Positions 43,402 to 52,832 of a DNA stretch of 62,914 nucleotides are shown here, in pieces. Position numbers and translations under genes: made by a program. Under the pieces are notes generated by a model, which did no database searches, had not been told where the DNA came from, and saw nothing but the letters and a program-made list of their open reading frames with translations. The DNA lies in NCBI GenBank assembly GCA_034440235.1, contig JAWXBR010000034.1, forward strand, positions 1 to 62,914. Direction: 5' to 3'. The stretch's first letter is position 1. Each line of letters starts with the position of its first letter. Source of the stretch: JAWXBR01 sp034440235. GTDB lineage: Bacteria; Bacteroidota; Ignavibacteria; Kapaibacteriales; Kapaibacteriaceae.

Positions 43402-45320
43402 CACCAATGGATAGAATCGGAAATACAAGCGAGTTAACCGAAGAAGAGCGCATTAAGGTCATTGAGCGCTCGTCCGTTACGGTTGGACGAGCAGTATTCT
43501 TTTCGATCCTTGTCACACTTATATCGTTCGCACCAATACTTTTCCTGGAAGGACAAGAGAAGAAGTTGTTTTCTCCCTTGGTGTGGACAAAAACCTTTAC
43601 CATGGTTGGATCTGCGATTGTAGCCCTCTTTATTGTGCCGATGTTGTTGCGTTCTTTCATGAAAGGGAAGCTTGTTCCCGAAAGCCGTAATCCCGTTGCC
43701 AATTTCTTTATAAAACTATACAGTCCGGTGCTGCGATTGTGTCAGCGTTGGAAGAAAACAGTAGTGGCCGTGTCCTTGCTTGTAGTGTTAGGCAGTATTC
43801 CCTTTGTATTGCAACTGGGCTCGGAATTCATGCCACCGTTAGACGAAGGGACGCTTTTGTTTATGCCCGTTACGTTGCCCGATGTTTCTAGTAGCGAAGC
43901 TAAACGGATTCTTCAGGTTCAGGATAAGATCATCAAAAGTGTTCCTGAGGTTGATAACGTATTGGGTAAGGCAGGGAGGGCGTATACGGCTACGGACAAC
44001 GCTCCCATGAGCATGATTGAAAGCATCATCACGTTAAAACCAAAGTCGCAATGGCGGAATGGGATGACAACTGAAAAACTCATTGCAGAACTAAACGAGA
44101 AGGTGCAGATTCCGGGTGTTACTTCCGGTTGGACACAACCGATTATCAACCGCATTAATATGCTTTCAACTGGTGTGAGAACCGATATTGGAATTAAGAT
44201 CTACGGCCAGCAGTTGGATAGCATCTACACCATAGCAAGGCAAATAGAAAAATCTTTAAAGGGAATTGAAGGGCTAGCAGACTTGTATGTCGAACAGCTA
44301 ACGGGTGGGAAATACCTTGACATAACAATTAATCGTGACGAACTAGCCCGTTATAACCTCTCGATTGAAGAAGTAAACATGATTATAGAAATGGCATTGG
44401 GCGGCATGCCATTAATCAACACAGTTGAAGGACGCCAGAGGTTCAGCGTATCCATGCGCCTTGCACAGGACTTCAGAAACGGAATAGAGGAAATTAAGCG
44501 AACGCCATTGTTGACATCTGGCTACGGAGTCATCCCTCTTTCATCTGTTGCAGACATACAGATATCAGAAGGTCCGCCAATGATTAATTCTGAAAACGCC
44601 ATGTTGCGGGGAACGGTTTTGTTTAATGTGAGGGGTAGAGACATGGGCAGTGTGGTAAGTGATGCAAAGGAAAGAATAGAAAAAGACTTTGCGAAACTCC
44701 CACAAGGATACTTCATTCAATGGAGTGGTCAGTATGAGAATAAAGTTCGCGCCGAAGGCAAGCTGAAAATCATAATACCCATCACTCTAGTCATTATCGC
44801 CTTTGTTCTTTACCTGACGTTTCATTCCGCCACAGAAATGATTATTGTGCTTTCAAGTATTCCCGTAGCACTTATCGGTGGTGTGTATTCGATGTACTTC
44901 TTTGATGTGAATTTCTCCGTTGCTGTTGCAGTGGGGTTCATTGCGCTCTTTGGTGTTGCCGTTGAAACAGGCGTACTGATGATTGTTTATTTGAATGAAG
45001 CAATACATGAAGCAGTAGATAAAAATGGGAGCCCCGCCATTTCAAAGGATGACATTCAAAATGCAGTGTTTTCAGGGGCAGTAATGCGAGTTCGTCCGAA
45101 ACTCATGACCGTGATGGCTGATATGATTGGCCTCATGCCTATCCTTTTGGCAACAGGTGTAGGTAGTGATGTTATGAAACCAATCGCCATTCCCTTTGTT
45201 TTCGGGCTAGTAACCTCCACGCTCTTTGTTCTCATCGTCCTTCCCATTGTTTATCAAATGGTTAAGGAAAGAGAACTAAAGAAAAACGGTAAGGTGGAAT
45301 TTCTGGAAGTAAAGAATTGA
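43398..45320 (+). pseudogene. cusA: CusA-type RND efflux pump, C-terminal part
   Basis: The remaining 640 residues of the pump: RIKVIERSSVTVGRAVFFS (continuing helix 5), FLEGQEKKLFSPLVWTKTF, the second pore domain (LGSEFMPPLDEGTLLFMPVT) and helices 7-12 to the C-terminus. It would start at ATG 43398, inside the last codons of the first half. Such a product lacks helix 1 and the first pore domain and is unlikely to work alone; it could work if joined by frameshifting or assembled with the first half. Its base composition is A+T-richer than nearby island genes. Confidence 0.85.
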
Positions 45321-45349
45321 CATGGATCGAAGAAAGCACACACTGTGAA

Positions 45350-46753
45350 ATGAGTATAGCGAATGTGAAGACGAAACCTAAGACTAAGGATACGACAGCT
45401 GATGTCGAGTTTGTGAAGCCCAGTCGTAGCCGGCTCCTGCTTGTCGTAGTATGCGGTCTGCTTGTTGGCGGTGCGCTCCTTCCGTCGCTTCTGCTTGATG
45501 ACGCCATACCGGCTCTCGCCCTTTCGATCGCTATTGTCTGTCTGATTCTATGGCTTAGCGACATTGTACCAGTGTTCGTGCCGACGATCGTTCTCTGGGC
45601 TGCGGTGCCTTTTCTACTCGGGCCACTTGCCAATCAATTCACGTTGAAAGATGTCCTTGGTTGGTCTGCCGATCCGGTGATGGCTCTCTTCCTCGGTGGG
45701 TTTGTACTTAGTGTTGCAGCGACGAAATACGGACTCGATAGTACCCTTGCAGGTCTTGCCATTAGTCTCGCACGTGGACGTCGCGTTCAGCTCATCTTTC
45801 TGACGGCATTGGCAACGGCATTTCTCTCGATGTGGATGTCTAACATCGCTGCTGCGGCCATGATGATCGTCGCGCTTCGACCAATACTTAAAACACTTTC
45901 GCATACCGAGGGAATGCGTCGAGGTATGCTCTTGGCAATCGCATTTGGCGCGAATCTCGGCGGCATCGCCACGCCAATCTCCTCTGGACCGAACGCCATT
46001 GCAATTTCGGCGGTCGCCCGCACGCATTCGCTCACATTCGTAGAGTGGATGGGCTTCGGTGTTCCTCTTACGCTCCTTCTCATCCTGTTTGCAATAGGGC
46101 TACTATACTGGAGGCTACAACTCAAGGGGAAGGCGATTTCATGGGAGCAGTCGACGGACCGAATCCCGGCCCGCGGCAAACAGGTCATTGGCATCGTAGT
46201 AGTGACCATAGCCCTCTGGTTAACCGAGCCATTGCATGGAGCTTCTGCGGCAGTGGTGGCGCTCGCAAGCTCAGCCGTTCTGTTCCTCACTGGTCTGCTA
46301 AACCGTCGTGATCTATCGCTCATCGATTGGGGCACACTGTTGTTGATCGCCGGCGGTCTCGGTATGGGGAAGCTTCTCGAGCAGTCTGGGCTCCTTGCAA
46401 CAGCAGCATCGGCAATCCCATGGAACGACTTCCCGCATTTTACACTGGTGCTCATACTCTGCTTGACGAGTGCATTTATGTCTGCGTTGATGAGTAACAC
46501 GGCAACCGCAGCTGTGCTAATCCCGTTAGCGGCGACTATTAGTCCTGAACCGTCTACACTAATTCTCATTGCAATCGCTGCCTCACTCGGCATTCCGTTC
46601 GTGATTAGTACCCCACCCAACGCAATGGTCTATAGCGAAGGCGGACTTCGCAGCCATCATCTGCTGGTTCCGGGATCTATTATCATGATCGTCGGGTGCG
46701 TTGTGATCAGCGCGACCGGACCATTCATCCTCGGACTGTTCGGAATTCCATAG
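45350..46753 (+). CDS. SLC13/DASS-family anion transporter
   Basis: A 467-residue inner-membrane protein with about 11-12 helices. The two inverted half-repeats each carry an S-N-T/A clamp motif: MSNIAAAAMMI (about 165) and LMSNTATAAVLIPLA (about 378), with ATPISSGPNAIAIS and VISTPPNAMVYSEG as the paired pore loops. This fits the DASS/ion-transporter superfamily, which moves dicarboxylates, sulfate or related anions with Na+. ATG 45350 is chosen over a TTG overlapping cusA. Lying between a copper pump and CopZ is unusual and its substrate is unknown; an arsenate- or organic-anion role is possible but unproven. Confidence 0.82.
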   Translation: MSIANVKTKPKTKDTTADVEFVKPSRSRLLLVVVCGLLVGGALLPSLLLDDAIPALALSIAIVCLILWLSDIVPVFVPTIVLWAAVPFLLGPLANQFTLKDVLGWSADPVMALFLGGFVLSVAATKYGLDSTLAGLAISLARGRRVQLIFLTALATAFLSMWMSNIAAAAMMIVALRPILKTLSHTEGMRRGMLLAIAFGANLGGIATPISSGPNAIAISAVARTHSLTFVEWMGFGVPLTLLLILFAIGLLYWRLQLKGKAISWEQSTDRIPARGKQVIGIVVVTIALWLTEPLHGASAAVVALASSAVLFLTGLLNRRDLSLIDWGTLLLIAGGLGMGKLLEQSGLLATAASAIPWNDFPHFTLVLILCLTSAFMSALMSNTATAAVLIPLAATISPEPSTLILIAIAASLGIPFVISTPPNAMVYSEGGLRSHHLLVPGSIIMIVGCVVISATGPFILGLFGIP

Positions 46754-46903
46754 AGCGAACGGTGTCTTGCGCGCCTAGCCCGCCGACCACCGAATACTCA
46801 CCTGCAAGTCCGGTGTCTCTATTTTCCGTTGGGAACATCAGGTGCGGGCTCTCACTACGTGAGTGGGTCCTCACGAGTATCACCTGCCAAATGGAATACA
46901 CCT

Positions 46904-47032
46904 ATGTCACACAAAACGATGAATGAGTGTATCGATAGCTGCAATACTTGCGCAATCGAGTGCGAGAAGTGTGCAACGGCATGCATTCGTTGCGCCGAGC
47001 ATTTGGATCAGCAGGCCGGGCGATACCAATAG
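46904..47032 (+). CDS. Short Cys-heptad protein, likely copper-binding (Csp-like fragment)
   Basis: A 42-residue protein, MSHKTMNECIDSCNTCAIEC at the start, with seven Cys spaced 3-2-3-2-3-2 (CxxxCxxCxxxCxxCxxxCxxC), placing all thiols on one face of a helix. This is how copper storage proteins (four-helix bundle Csp, DUF326) line their core, but those have about 110-140 residues. The piece looks like one helix of such a protein, with stop TAG or an internal deletion after RCAEHLDQQ. It lies just before copZ, so copper binding is likely if expressed. The 150 bases before it hold a CTCAC-TAC-GTGAG hairpin (46851-46863) and no gene. Confidence 0.6.
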   Translation: MSHKTMNECIDSCNTCAIECEKCATACIRCAEHLDQQAGRYQ

Positions 47033-47089
47033 GGCTCCACAAAAGATAAATGGTAATCAAGAAACGTTCATCACTCAACGGAGACATTC

Positions 47090-47320
47090 ATGAAAGTGAC
47101 ATTGAACATCAAGGGCATGTCCTGTGGCGGATGTGTACACAACGTACAGCAGGCGCTTGCACGTCTGCCACTTATCTCTGCGAAGGTCGGTGTGGGTCAT
47201 GCCGACGTAGAATACGACGAGACGGGTGTGACACACCAGCAGATTGTACAGACGATCGAGGCGGCTGGTTATGAAGTCATGACAGATGCTCACAACATGA
47301 TAGATCACCATCATTCTTGA
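47090..47320 (+). CDS. copZ: Copper chaperone CopZ (HMA domain)
   Basis: A 76-residue single HMA domain with metal motif GMSCGGC (9-15) and the family's ISAKVGVGHADVEYDE and IVQTIEAAGYEV. A His-rich tail (DHHHS) is unusual and could add a metal site. It would carry Cu+ to the P1B ATPase at 49155. GGAG precedes the ATG by about eight bases. Confidence 0.92.
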   Translation: MKVTLNIKGMSCGGCVHNVQQALARLPLISAKVGVGHADVEYDETGVTHQQIVQTIEAAGYEVMTDAHNMIDHHHS

Positions 47321-47327
47321 CCAGAGC

Positions 47328-48419
47328 ATGAAGACCCCTATGCCCCCATCAAGAAGAATACGCGTAGCAGTGAACGGATACGGCGTCATCGGAAAGCGTG
47401 TTGCCGATGCCGTGGTGTTGCAGGACGATATGGAGCTGATTGGAGTTGTCGATGTGGTAAGTGACTGGCGGATTCGGGTAGCTGTTGCAAAGGGTTATCC
47501 CATATACGCGGCTTCGCCCGAATCGAAAGCGTCGATGATCGCTGCCGGAATAGATGTAGCCGGTCAGTTCGAAGAGCTTCTGGGACAAGTGGACGTGGTC
47601 GCCGACTGTACACCGAAGAAGATCGCCTCGTCTAACCTTGCACGCTATGTGGCTGCCGGCGTCAAGTCGGTGTTCCAGGGTGGCGAGAAGCACAGCCTTA
47701 CGGGGCATTCGTTCGTGGCGCAGGCCAACTACGCGACCGCGCTCGGTAGGTATTCGACTCGCGTCGTCTCCTGTAACACAACGAGCATCGTGCGCACGCT
47801 CGGGGCATTGCGGGATAGGGGGCTGCTGAAGAGGGCGCGCGGGGTGTTGGTGCGCCGCGCTACCGATCCGTGGGAGTCAGATCACTCAGGCATCATGAAC
47901 ACCGTCGTCCCGGAACCAACTATTCCTTCGCATCAGGGTCCTGATGCACAGACTGTGATTGCCGATCTCGACGTCGTGACGATTGCGATGGTCGCGGCCC
48001 ACACAACCAGCCATCTGCATTCCTGGAGTGTGGAGCTTACACGACCAGCCAGCCGCGAGGAGGTCCTTGCCGCCTTTGGTGCCGCGCCACGCATCGCATT
48101 CCTTCGAATCTCCGACGGCGTGGTGGCGCTCAATAGCACGCTGGAGATGATGTCCGATATGGGACGTCCGCGTGGTGATATGTGGGAGGTGGGTATATGG
48201 GAAGATGGGTTGACTGTCGTGGGGAACGAAGTCTTCTACAACTACCAGGTCTACAATCAGGCAATCGTCGTCCCCGAGACGATCGACGCGATACGCGCGC
48301 TGTCAAATTTGGAACCTGATGCGCGGCGCTCAATCGCTATGACCGACCGATCGCTCGGCATTGGACAGAACCTTCTGGAACGCCGCGTGGCAGACAGTGT
48401 GGATGATATCGATACATGA
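47328..48419 (+). CDS. Archaeal-type (type II) glyceraldehyde-3-phosphate dehydrogenase
   Basis: A 363-residue enzyme unlike ordinary bacterial GapA. The N-terminal nucleotide loop is VAVNGYGVIGKRVADAV (13-29), the catalytic Cys is C149 in SCNTTSIVRTL (the archaeal pattern, not SCTTN), and GGEKH (118-122) and the tail YNYQVYNQAIVVPETIDAIR are also type II features. Type II enzymes oxidise GAP with NAD(P)+ and phosphate to 1,3-bisphosphoglycerate. It is seven bases after copZ and upstream of the copper ATPase, so probably co-transcribed with metal-resistance genes. A second-isozyme role under metal or arsenate stress is my inference. Confidence 0.88.
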   Translation: MKTPMPPSRRIRVAVNGYGVIGKRVADAVVLQDDMELIGVVDVVSDWRIRVAVAKGYPIYAASPESKASMIAAGIDVAGQFEELLGQVDVVADCTPKKIASSNLARYVAAGVKSVFQGGEKHSLTGHSFVAQANYATALGRYSTRVVSCNTTSIVRTLGALRDRGLLKRARGVLVRRATDPWESDHSGIMNTVVPEPTIPSHQGPDAQTVIADLDVVTIAMVAAHTTSHLHSWSVELTRPASREEVLAAFGAAPRIAFLRISDGVVALNSTLEMMSDMGRPRGDMWEVGIWEDGLTVVGNEVFYNYQVYNQAIVVPETIDAIRALSNLEPDARRSIAMTDRSLGIGQNLLERRVADSVDDIDT

Positions 48420-48648
48420 GCAGCATTCGATTTGATTAAGGCTGATCGAGCTCAAGACTGCTACCCGAAGCGTTGACTAAAGACATTGGTTAGTATCGGT
48501 GCAACGAGATCAATGATTCTGAAAAGTACCTCAGCAAGAACGGGATTTTCGTCCTGAGATCCTTGCTCCATCTCTCGAGAGAAGAGCAAGTCGCAACGGT
48601 TGGTAATAAACTTAATTATATCATGTTCAAAACAACGAAGGAGACACA

Positions 48649-49024
48649 ATGAAAACGAGCGTTATTGAAGTGCATGACATGCTGACGGTATTTAGCCTGG
48701 AAGAAGTGGAAAAGCGGATCGGTGAGGTGCCCGGTGTCAAAAGCGTCACAGTGAATTATGCTGCGGGAAGCGCCAACTGTGCGCTATGATGAAACTCGAC
48801 TCGAGATCGCCGATATCAAGTCGGCCGTGCGCCAACGCGGGTATGCAGCCGACGCGCCCACCGCCGTTCCGGCGGACAAAGGTCACGAGGACCACGCAGC
48901 ACAAGGTGTGCCACCTGCGACTCCTGCAGCCGCTGCACCGACAACTGCCGTGGTTACGTCTGCCGCGGACGCAGATTCGGAAGGCGATGAACAACGAGAC
49001 AAAACGGCGCCGGACGAAAGTTAG
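48649..49024 (+). pseudogene. Frameshifted HMA-domain copy before the copper ATPase
   Basis: From ATG 48649 (GGAG upstream) the sequence encodes MKTSVIEVHDMLTVFSLEEV and continues VPGVKSVTVNYAAGSA, then breaks. One extra A at 48775-48776 leads to a TGA at 48787-48789. In the corrected frame it continues TVRYDETRLEIADIKSAVRQ, a His/Ala/Asp-rich tail, and a stop at 49024. It is a duplicate of the N-terminal 70 residues of the ATPase at 49155, about 500 bp upstream. Both copies lack the CxxC metal motif (DMLTVFS, AMLSVLS). Confidence 0.75.
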
Positions 49025-49154
49025 TCCGCTTCCCGATCAAGACAGACAGGTGAAACGGATTGGAAAGAATGACCTGGAGATGCAGAGCCCTACGACAAAC
49101 ATGAGATGCCAAAGAAACAGTTGTCTTGAACATGAAGGTCACGAGGGACACACG

Positions 49155-51530
49155 ATGAAAACAAGTGTTATTGAAGTACACGCAATGCTCTCGGTATTGA
49201 GCGTGGATGAAGTGGAGAAGCGAATTGGCGATGTGCCGGGTGTCGAAAGTGTTACGGTGAATTTCGCAGCGGGAAGCGCCACAGTACGGTATGACGAAAC
49301 ACGACTCGAGGTCGCCGATATCAAATCGGCGGTGCGCCAACGCGGATATGCGTCAGACTCGCCCGTCACCCCGCCTGCAGCTCCCGTACAAGAGGGCCAC
49401 GAGCGTCACGCTGAAGATGGCGTGAACGGTGTGACGGCAGAAGGCCATACCGGTCATAAGGCAGACGAGATGTCGCACCAGAAGGCGGAGATGGCGGCTG
49501 AGATGGGCCACGGGAGCGGACAGGCCATGGAGGCAATGGTGCTCGACATGCGCAATCGCTTCTTTGTCACGCTTTCCCTCACCATCATCATCTTACTGTA
49601 CGCGCCGATGTTTGTGACACTCACTGGCATCGTGATGCCCACGCCATTTGGCATCTCGAAGGAACTGATGGGGTTTATTCTCATTACTCCAGCGGTGCTT
49701 TACGGCGGGTGGGTGTTTTTTATTGGTGCTTGGCGGGCGCTCAAAAAGGGCGTTGCAAATATGGCTGTGCTCGTTTCACTCTCCGTGGGGGCGGGCTATC
49801 TGTTCAGCGCTGGCGCAACCTTCTTCTTCAAAGCTGATGTGTTCTACGAAGCAATCGCCATGCTGCTTGTCTTTATCCTGCTCGGTCATTGGTTGGAGAT
49901 GCGCGCTCGCGCCGGAGCATCGAAGGCGGTTCAGGCACTGTTGAGTCTTGCGCCGCCGAAAGCTACGGTGATACGCAACGGGCAGCCAATCGAAGTGCCG
50001 ACCTCCGAAGTCGTGATGGACGACATTGTGATGATTCGCCCCGGTGACAAGTTGCCAGTGGACGGGATCGTAACTGAAGGAGAATCGAACGTGGACGAGT
50101 CAATGATCACTGGCGAGAGCATGCCGGTAAAGAAAGCGGTCGGCGACGAAGTAATTGGTGCGACTATTAATAAGACGGGGACCTTCCGCTTCAAGGCGAC
50201 AAAGGTCGGAGCCGAAACGGCGCTCGCACAGGTTGTAAAACTTGTGCAAGCGGCGCAGAACTCGAAAGCGCCGTCGCAGCGAGTGGCGGATATTGCCGCG
50301 CAGGTGCTGACCATCTCCGCCGTCGTCATAGGCATTGCCACGTTCGTGGGCTGGTACTGGTTCGCTGGAGAGCCGCTTGTCTTTGCGATGCTATTGGCAA
50401 TTACGGTCGTCGTCATCGCCTGCCCGGATGCACTTGGACTTGCTACCCCGATGGCTATCATGGTCGCCAGTGGCAAGGGGGCACAGAACGGCATCCTCTT
50501 CAAGGATGCTATCGCGCTCGAAGAGGCTGGAAGGCTGCAAGCGATTATCTTCGACAAAACTGGTACGCTCACCGTCGGACAGCCGCAAGTAGTTGAGATT
50601 GTCGCCGACGGAAAACCTAGTACGGACAAGGAACTGCTCCGGCTCGTAGCTTCGCTCGAGCAATCGAGCGAGCACCCGCTTGCGCAGGCCATTATCGAGA
50701 AAGCAAAGGCGGACGGATTGACGCTCAGCGCGCCGACGGGGTTCAATGCAATTCCAGGGCATGGTGCGCGTGCGACAGTTGACGGGCGTGCGGTGCTGGC
50801 CGGCAATCGCAAACTGATGGACGACAACAAGATTTCGCTAGACACATTCGACGTACGTGCAAGGGCTCTCGAGGAAAAAGGGAACACGGTTGTCTATGCC
50901 GCCATTGACAATGCCGCCGGCGGACTCATCGCCATTGCCGACGCGGTTCGCCCGAATGCGAAACAGGCGCTTGAGCAACTGGCAGAGATGGGTATTGAGG
51001 TGGCGATGTTGACCGGCGACAATCAAGGCACTGCAAACATGGTTGCCAAGGAGCTCGGCATCACAACGGTCTTCGCCGAAGTCCAGCCGGGACAGAAGGC
51101 CGAAAAGGTAAAGGAGATGCAGGCACGAGGACTGCGCGTCGGCATGGTCGGTGATGGTATCAACGATGCTCCAGCGCTCGCACAGGCCGATGTTGGTATT
51201 GCCATCGGCGCCGGTACTGATGTGGCTATGGAGACAGCCGATGTAGTGCTAATGAAGAGTGACCCGTTCGACGTGATTGGCACCATCATTTTAAGTCGCG
51301 CCACTCGGGCCAAGATGCGACAGAATCTATGGTGGGCTGCAGGATACAACATCATTGCCTTCCCACTTGCAGCTGGTCTGCTTTATCCCTCTATAGGGTT
51401 GCTGTTGAGCCCCGAAATCGCAGCACTCACGATGTCCGGCTCAACCTTGATCGTAGTTGCCAACGCGCTACTACTCAAGCGCGTGAAAATGAGCGAATTT
51501 GCACCAGCGCCAAAACCAGCGGTGGCATAA
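49155..51530 (+). CDS. P1B-type copper-like ATPase with CPD motif
   Basis: A 791-residue heavy-metal pump. Residues 1-70 are an HMA-like fold lacking the usual CxxC. Then comes a His-rich linker (GHERHAE, EGHTGHK, MSHQK, MGHGSGQ; about 80-125) as in CopB pumps. The transmembrane metal motif is CPD (423-425, VVIACPDALGLATP) where CPC or CPH is standard. The phosphorylated Asp is D467 (DKTGTLT), SEHPLAQAI is the P1B HP motif and MVGDGINDAPAL the hinge. The last helix has MSGSTLIVVANALLL, nearer the CopB pattern (MSxST). Metal specificity is uncertain; Cu is likely from neighbours. ATG 49155 has GAGGGA upstream; a longer frame lacks support. Confidence 0.9.
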   Translation: MKTSVIEVHAMLSVLSVDEVEKRIGDVPGVESVTVNFAAGSATVRYDETRLEVADIKSAVRQRGYASDSPVTPPAAPVQEGHERHAEDGVNGVTAEGHTGHKADEMSHQKAEMAAEMGHGSGQAMEAMVLDMRNRFFVTLSLTIIILLYAPMFVTLTGIVMPTPFGISKELMGFILITPAVLYGGWVFFIGAWRALKKGVANMAVLVSLSVGAGYLFSAGATFFFKADVFYEAIAMLLVFILLGHWLEMRARAGASKAVQALLSLAPPKATVIRNGQPIEVPTSEVVMDDIVMIRPGDKLPVDGIVTEGESNVDESMITGESMPVKKAVGDEVIGATINKTGTFRFKATKVGAETALAQVVKLVQAAQNSKAPSQRVADIAAQVLTISAVVIGIATFVGWYWFAGEPLVFAMLLAITVVVIACPDALGLATPMAIMVASGKGAQNGILFKDAIALEEAGRLQAIIFDKTGTLTVGQPQVVEIVADGKPSTDKELLRLVASLEQSSEHPLAQAIIEKAKADGLTLSAPTGFNAIPGHGARATVDGRAVLAGNRKLMDDNKISLDTFDVRARALEEKGNTVVYAAIDNAAGGLIAIADAVRPNAKQALEQLAEMGIEVAMLTGDNQGTANMVAKELGITTVFAEVQPGQKAEKVKEMQARGLRVGMVGDGINDAPALAQADVGIAIGAGTDVAMETADVVLMKSDPFDVIGTIILSRATRAKMRQNLWWAAGYNIIAFPLAAGLLYPSIGLLLSPEIAALTMSGSTLIVVANALLLKRVKMSEFAPAPKPAVA

Positions 51531-51560
51531 CCAACATGGACATTCGTGGATGTGCTGTAG

Positions 51561-52832
51561 ATGCTAAATAACATTAAATACATGAATAAATTAGTATCGG
51601 TGATGGTCCTGTTTCTGCTGCTTGTGGATATTCAGGCGCAGGACACAGCACATGTATCCTTAAGTAGCATACTGCAACAGGTAGAAGCCAACTATCCTTC
51701 CATCATCCAGTATCAATACAACATACAATCGATAAGAGAAAAATCGGAGGGAGCTGTTGCGTGGATGCCTCCTACTTTTTCTGTCGGTGCAATGCGATTC
51801 CCGTACAACATCTCTATGCTGAACGAGATAAACGATCCTATGAACCAGGCGGGCATAAGCGTATCGCTCGAGCAAATGATACCGAACGCCAGTAAACTCA
51901 ACGCAAAGAAAAATTACATAAGCTCGCTGGCCGCAATTGAGTTAAGCAAAAGCCAATGGACTGTAAATGAATTGAGGCGTGAGACCAAGAAGCTGTACTA
52001 CAGCAGGTATGTCGCCGAAAGAAAGCAACACGTCGTCGACGAAAGCGAAGATTTATTGACACTCCTGCTGTCGACAGCCGAACAAATATTCAGCAATAAT
52101 CAATCGAAGCTGCAGACCATCTATAAAGCGAAGGCCAGGTTGGCTGAACTCAAAAACATGCGCTTAATGCTGAATGGTTTGGTTGCCGCCAATAGTATCG
52201 GACTGAATATTCTCATGGTGAGGGATGTAAGCACACCTTTTACCATCGATACTTTGATTACGCCAGGCATTGCGCTTAGTACGTTTACCGATACGGTAAG
52301 CGTGTCGTCACGCAGCGACATCGCGGCTGTTTCGAATTCCATTCGATCGATGAAGCTTGAGCGGGAGTGGATGGATCTAGGAAGCCGACCGGATTTTGGA
52401 ATTAAGGCCGAGCATGCTCAAATGTTTGGCATGCCAAACCAGTGGTCAATCATGGGGATGATGACAATCCCTTTTGTGCCCTGGTCGTCTAGAATGTACA
52501 CCTCGGAAGTAGCGGCAATCGGATTCCAGATTCAGGCGATGGAGCAGGAGAAACAGACAATGGAATTGATGGCGAAAAGAATGCAGGCTGAGATACTAAT
52601 CATGTTGATTAGTGAAAGAGCCCAGTATGAAAACTACCGAAAAGAAATCATCCCCGCCTTTGAAAATAATCTGCAAGCCAACCTAATTGCGTACAAACAG
52701 AACACAGGCGATTACTTTGTCCTGTTGGATGCATGGGAAATGCTCCTGATGAGAAAGCTTGAGCTATATGATAAATTGTTCAATGTATTAAAGCTTGAAG
52801 CAGATTATGAGTATGAGAATGAAATCAGGTAG
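51561..52832 (+). CDS. TolC/CusC-family outer-membrane efflux protein
   Basis: A 423-residue protein with signal peptide (MNKLVSVMVLFLLLVDIQAQ) and two halves rich in long helices (coiled coils at about 130-230 and 320-415), the outer-membrane efflux protein pattern. It would form the exit channel for the CusA-type pump together with the adaptors that follow. The start is 51561 or the in-frame ATG at 51582, which begins the signal peptide directly. Its end overlaps the next gene by 26 bp. Confidence 0.85.
   Translation: MLNNIKYMNKLVSVMVLFLLLVDIQAQDTAHVSLSSILQQVEANYPSIIQYQYNIQSIREKSEGAVAWMPPTFSVGAMRFPYNISMLNEINDPMNQAGISVSLEQMIPNASKLNAKKNYISSLAAIELSKSQWTVNELRRETKKLYYSRYVAERKQHVVDESEDLLTLLLSTAEQIFSNNQSKLQTIYKAKARLAELKNMRLMLNGLVAANSIGLNILMVRDVSTPFTIDTLITPGIALSTFTDTVSVSSRSDIAAVSNSIRSMKLEREWMDLGSRPDFGIKAEHAQMFGMPNQWSIMGMMTIPFVPWSSRMYTSEVAAIGFQIQAMEQEKQTMELMAKRMQAEILIMLISERAQYENYRKEIIPAFENNLQANLIAYKQNTGDYFVLLDAWEMLLMRKLELYDKLFNVLKLEADYEYENEIR

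Noticed and set aside
43380..43402. Programmed frameshift signal joining the CusA halves
   Set aside because: No slippery heptamer or clear downstream structure is visible at the junction, so I do not claim programmed frameshifting.
48461..48649. 62-residue minus-strand frame between the GAPDH and the HMA remnant
   Set aside because: No ribosome site, no homology that I recognise, and it overlaps the start of the HMA remnant.
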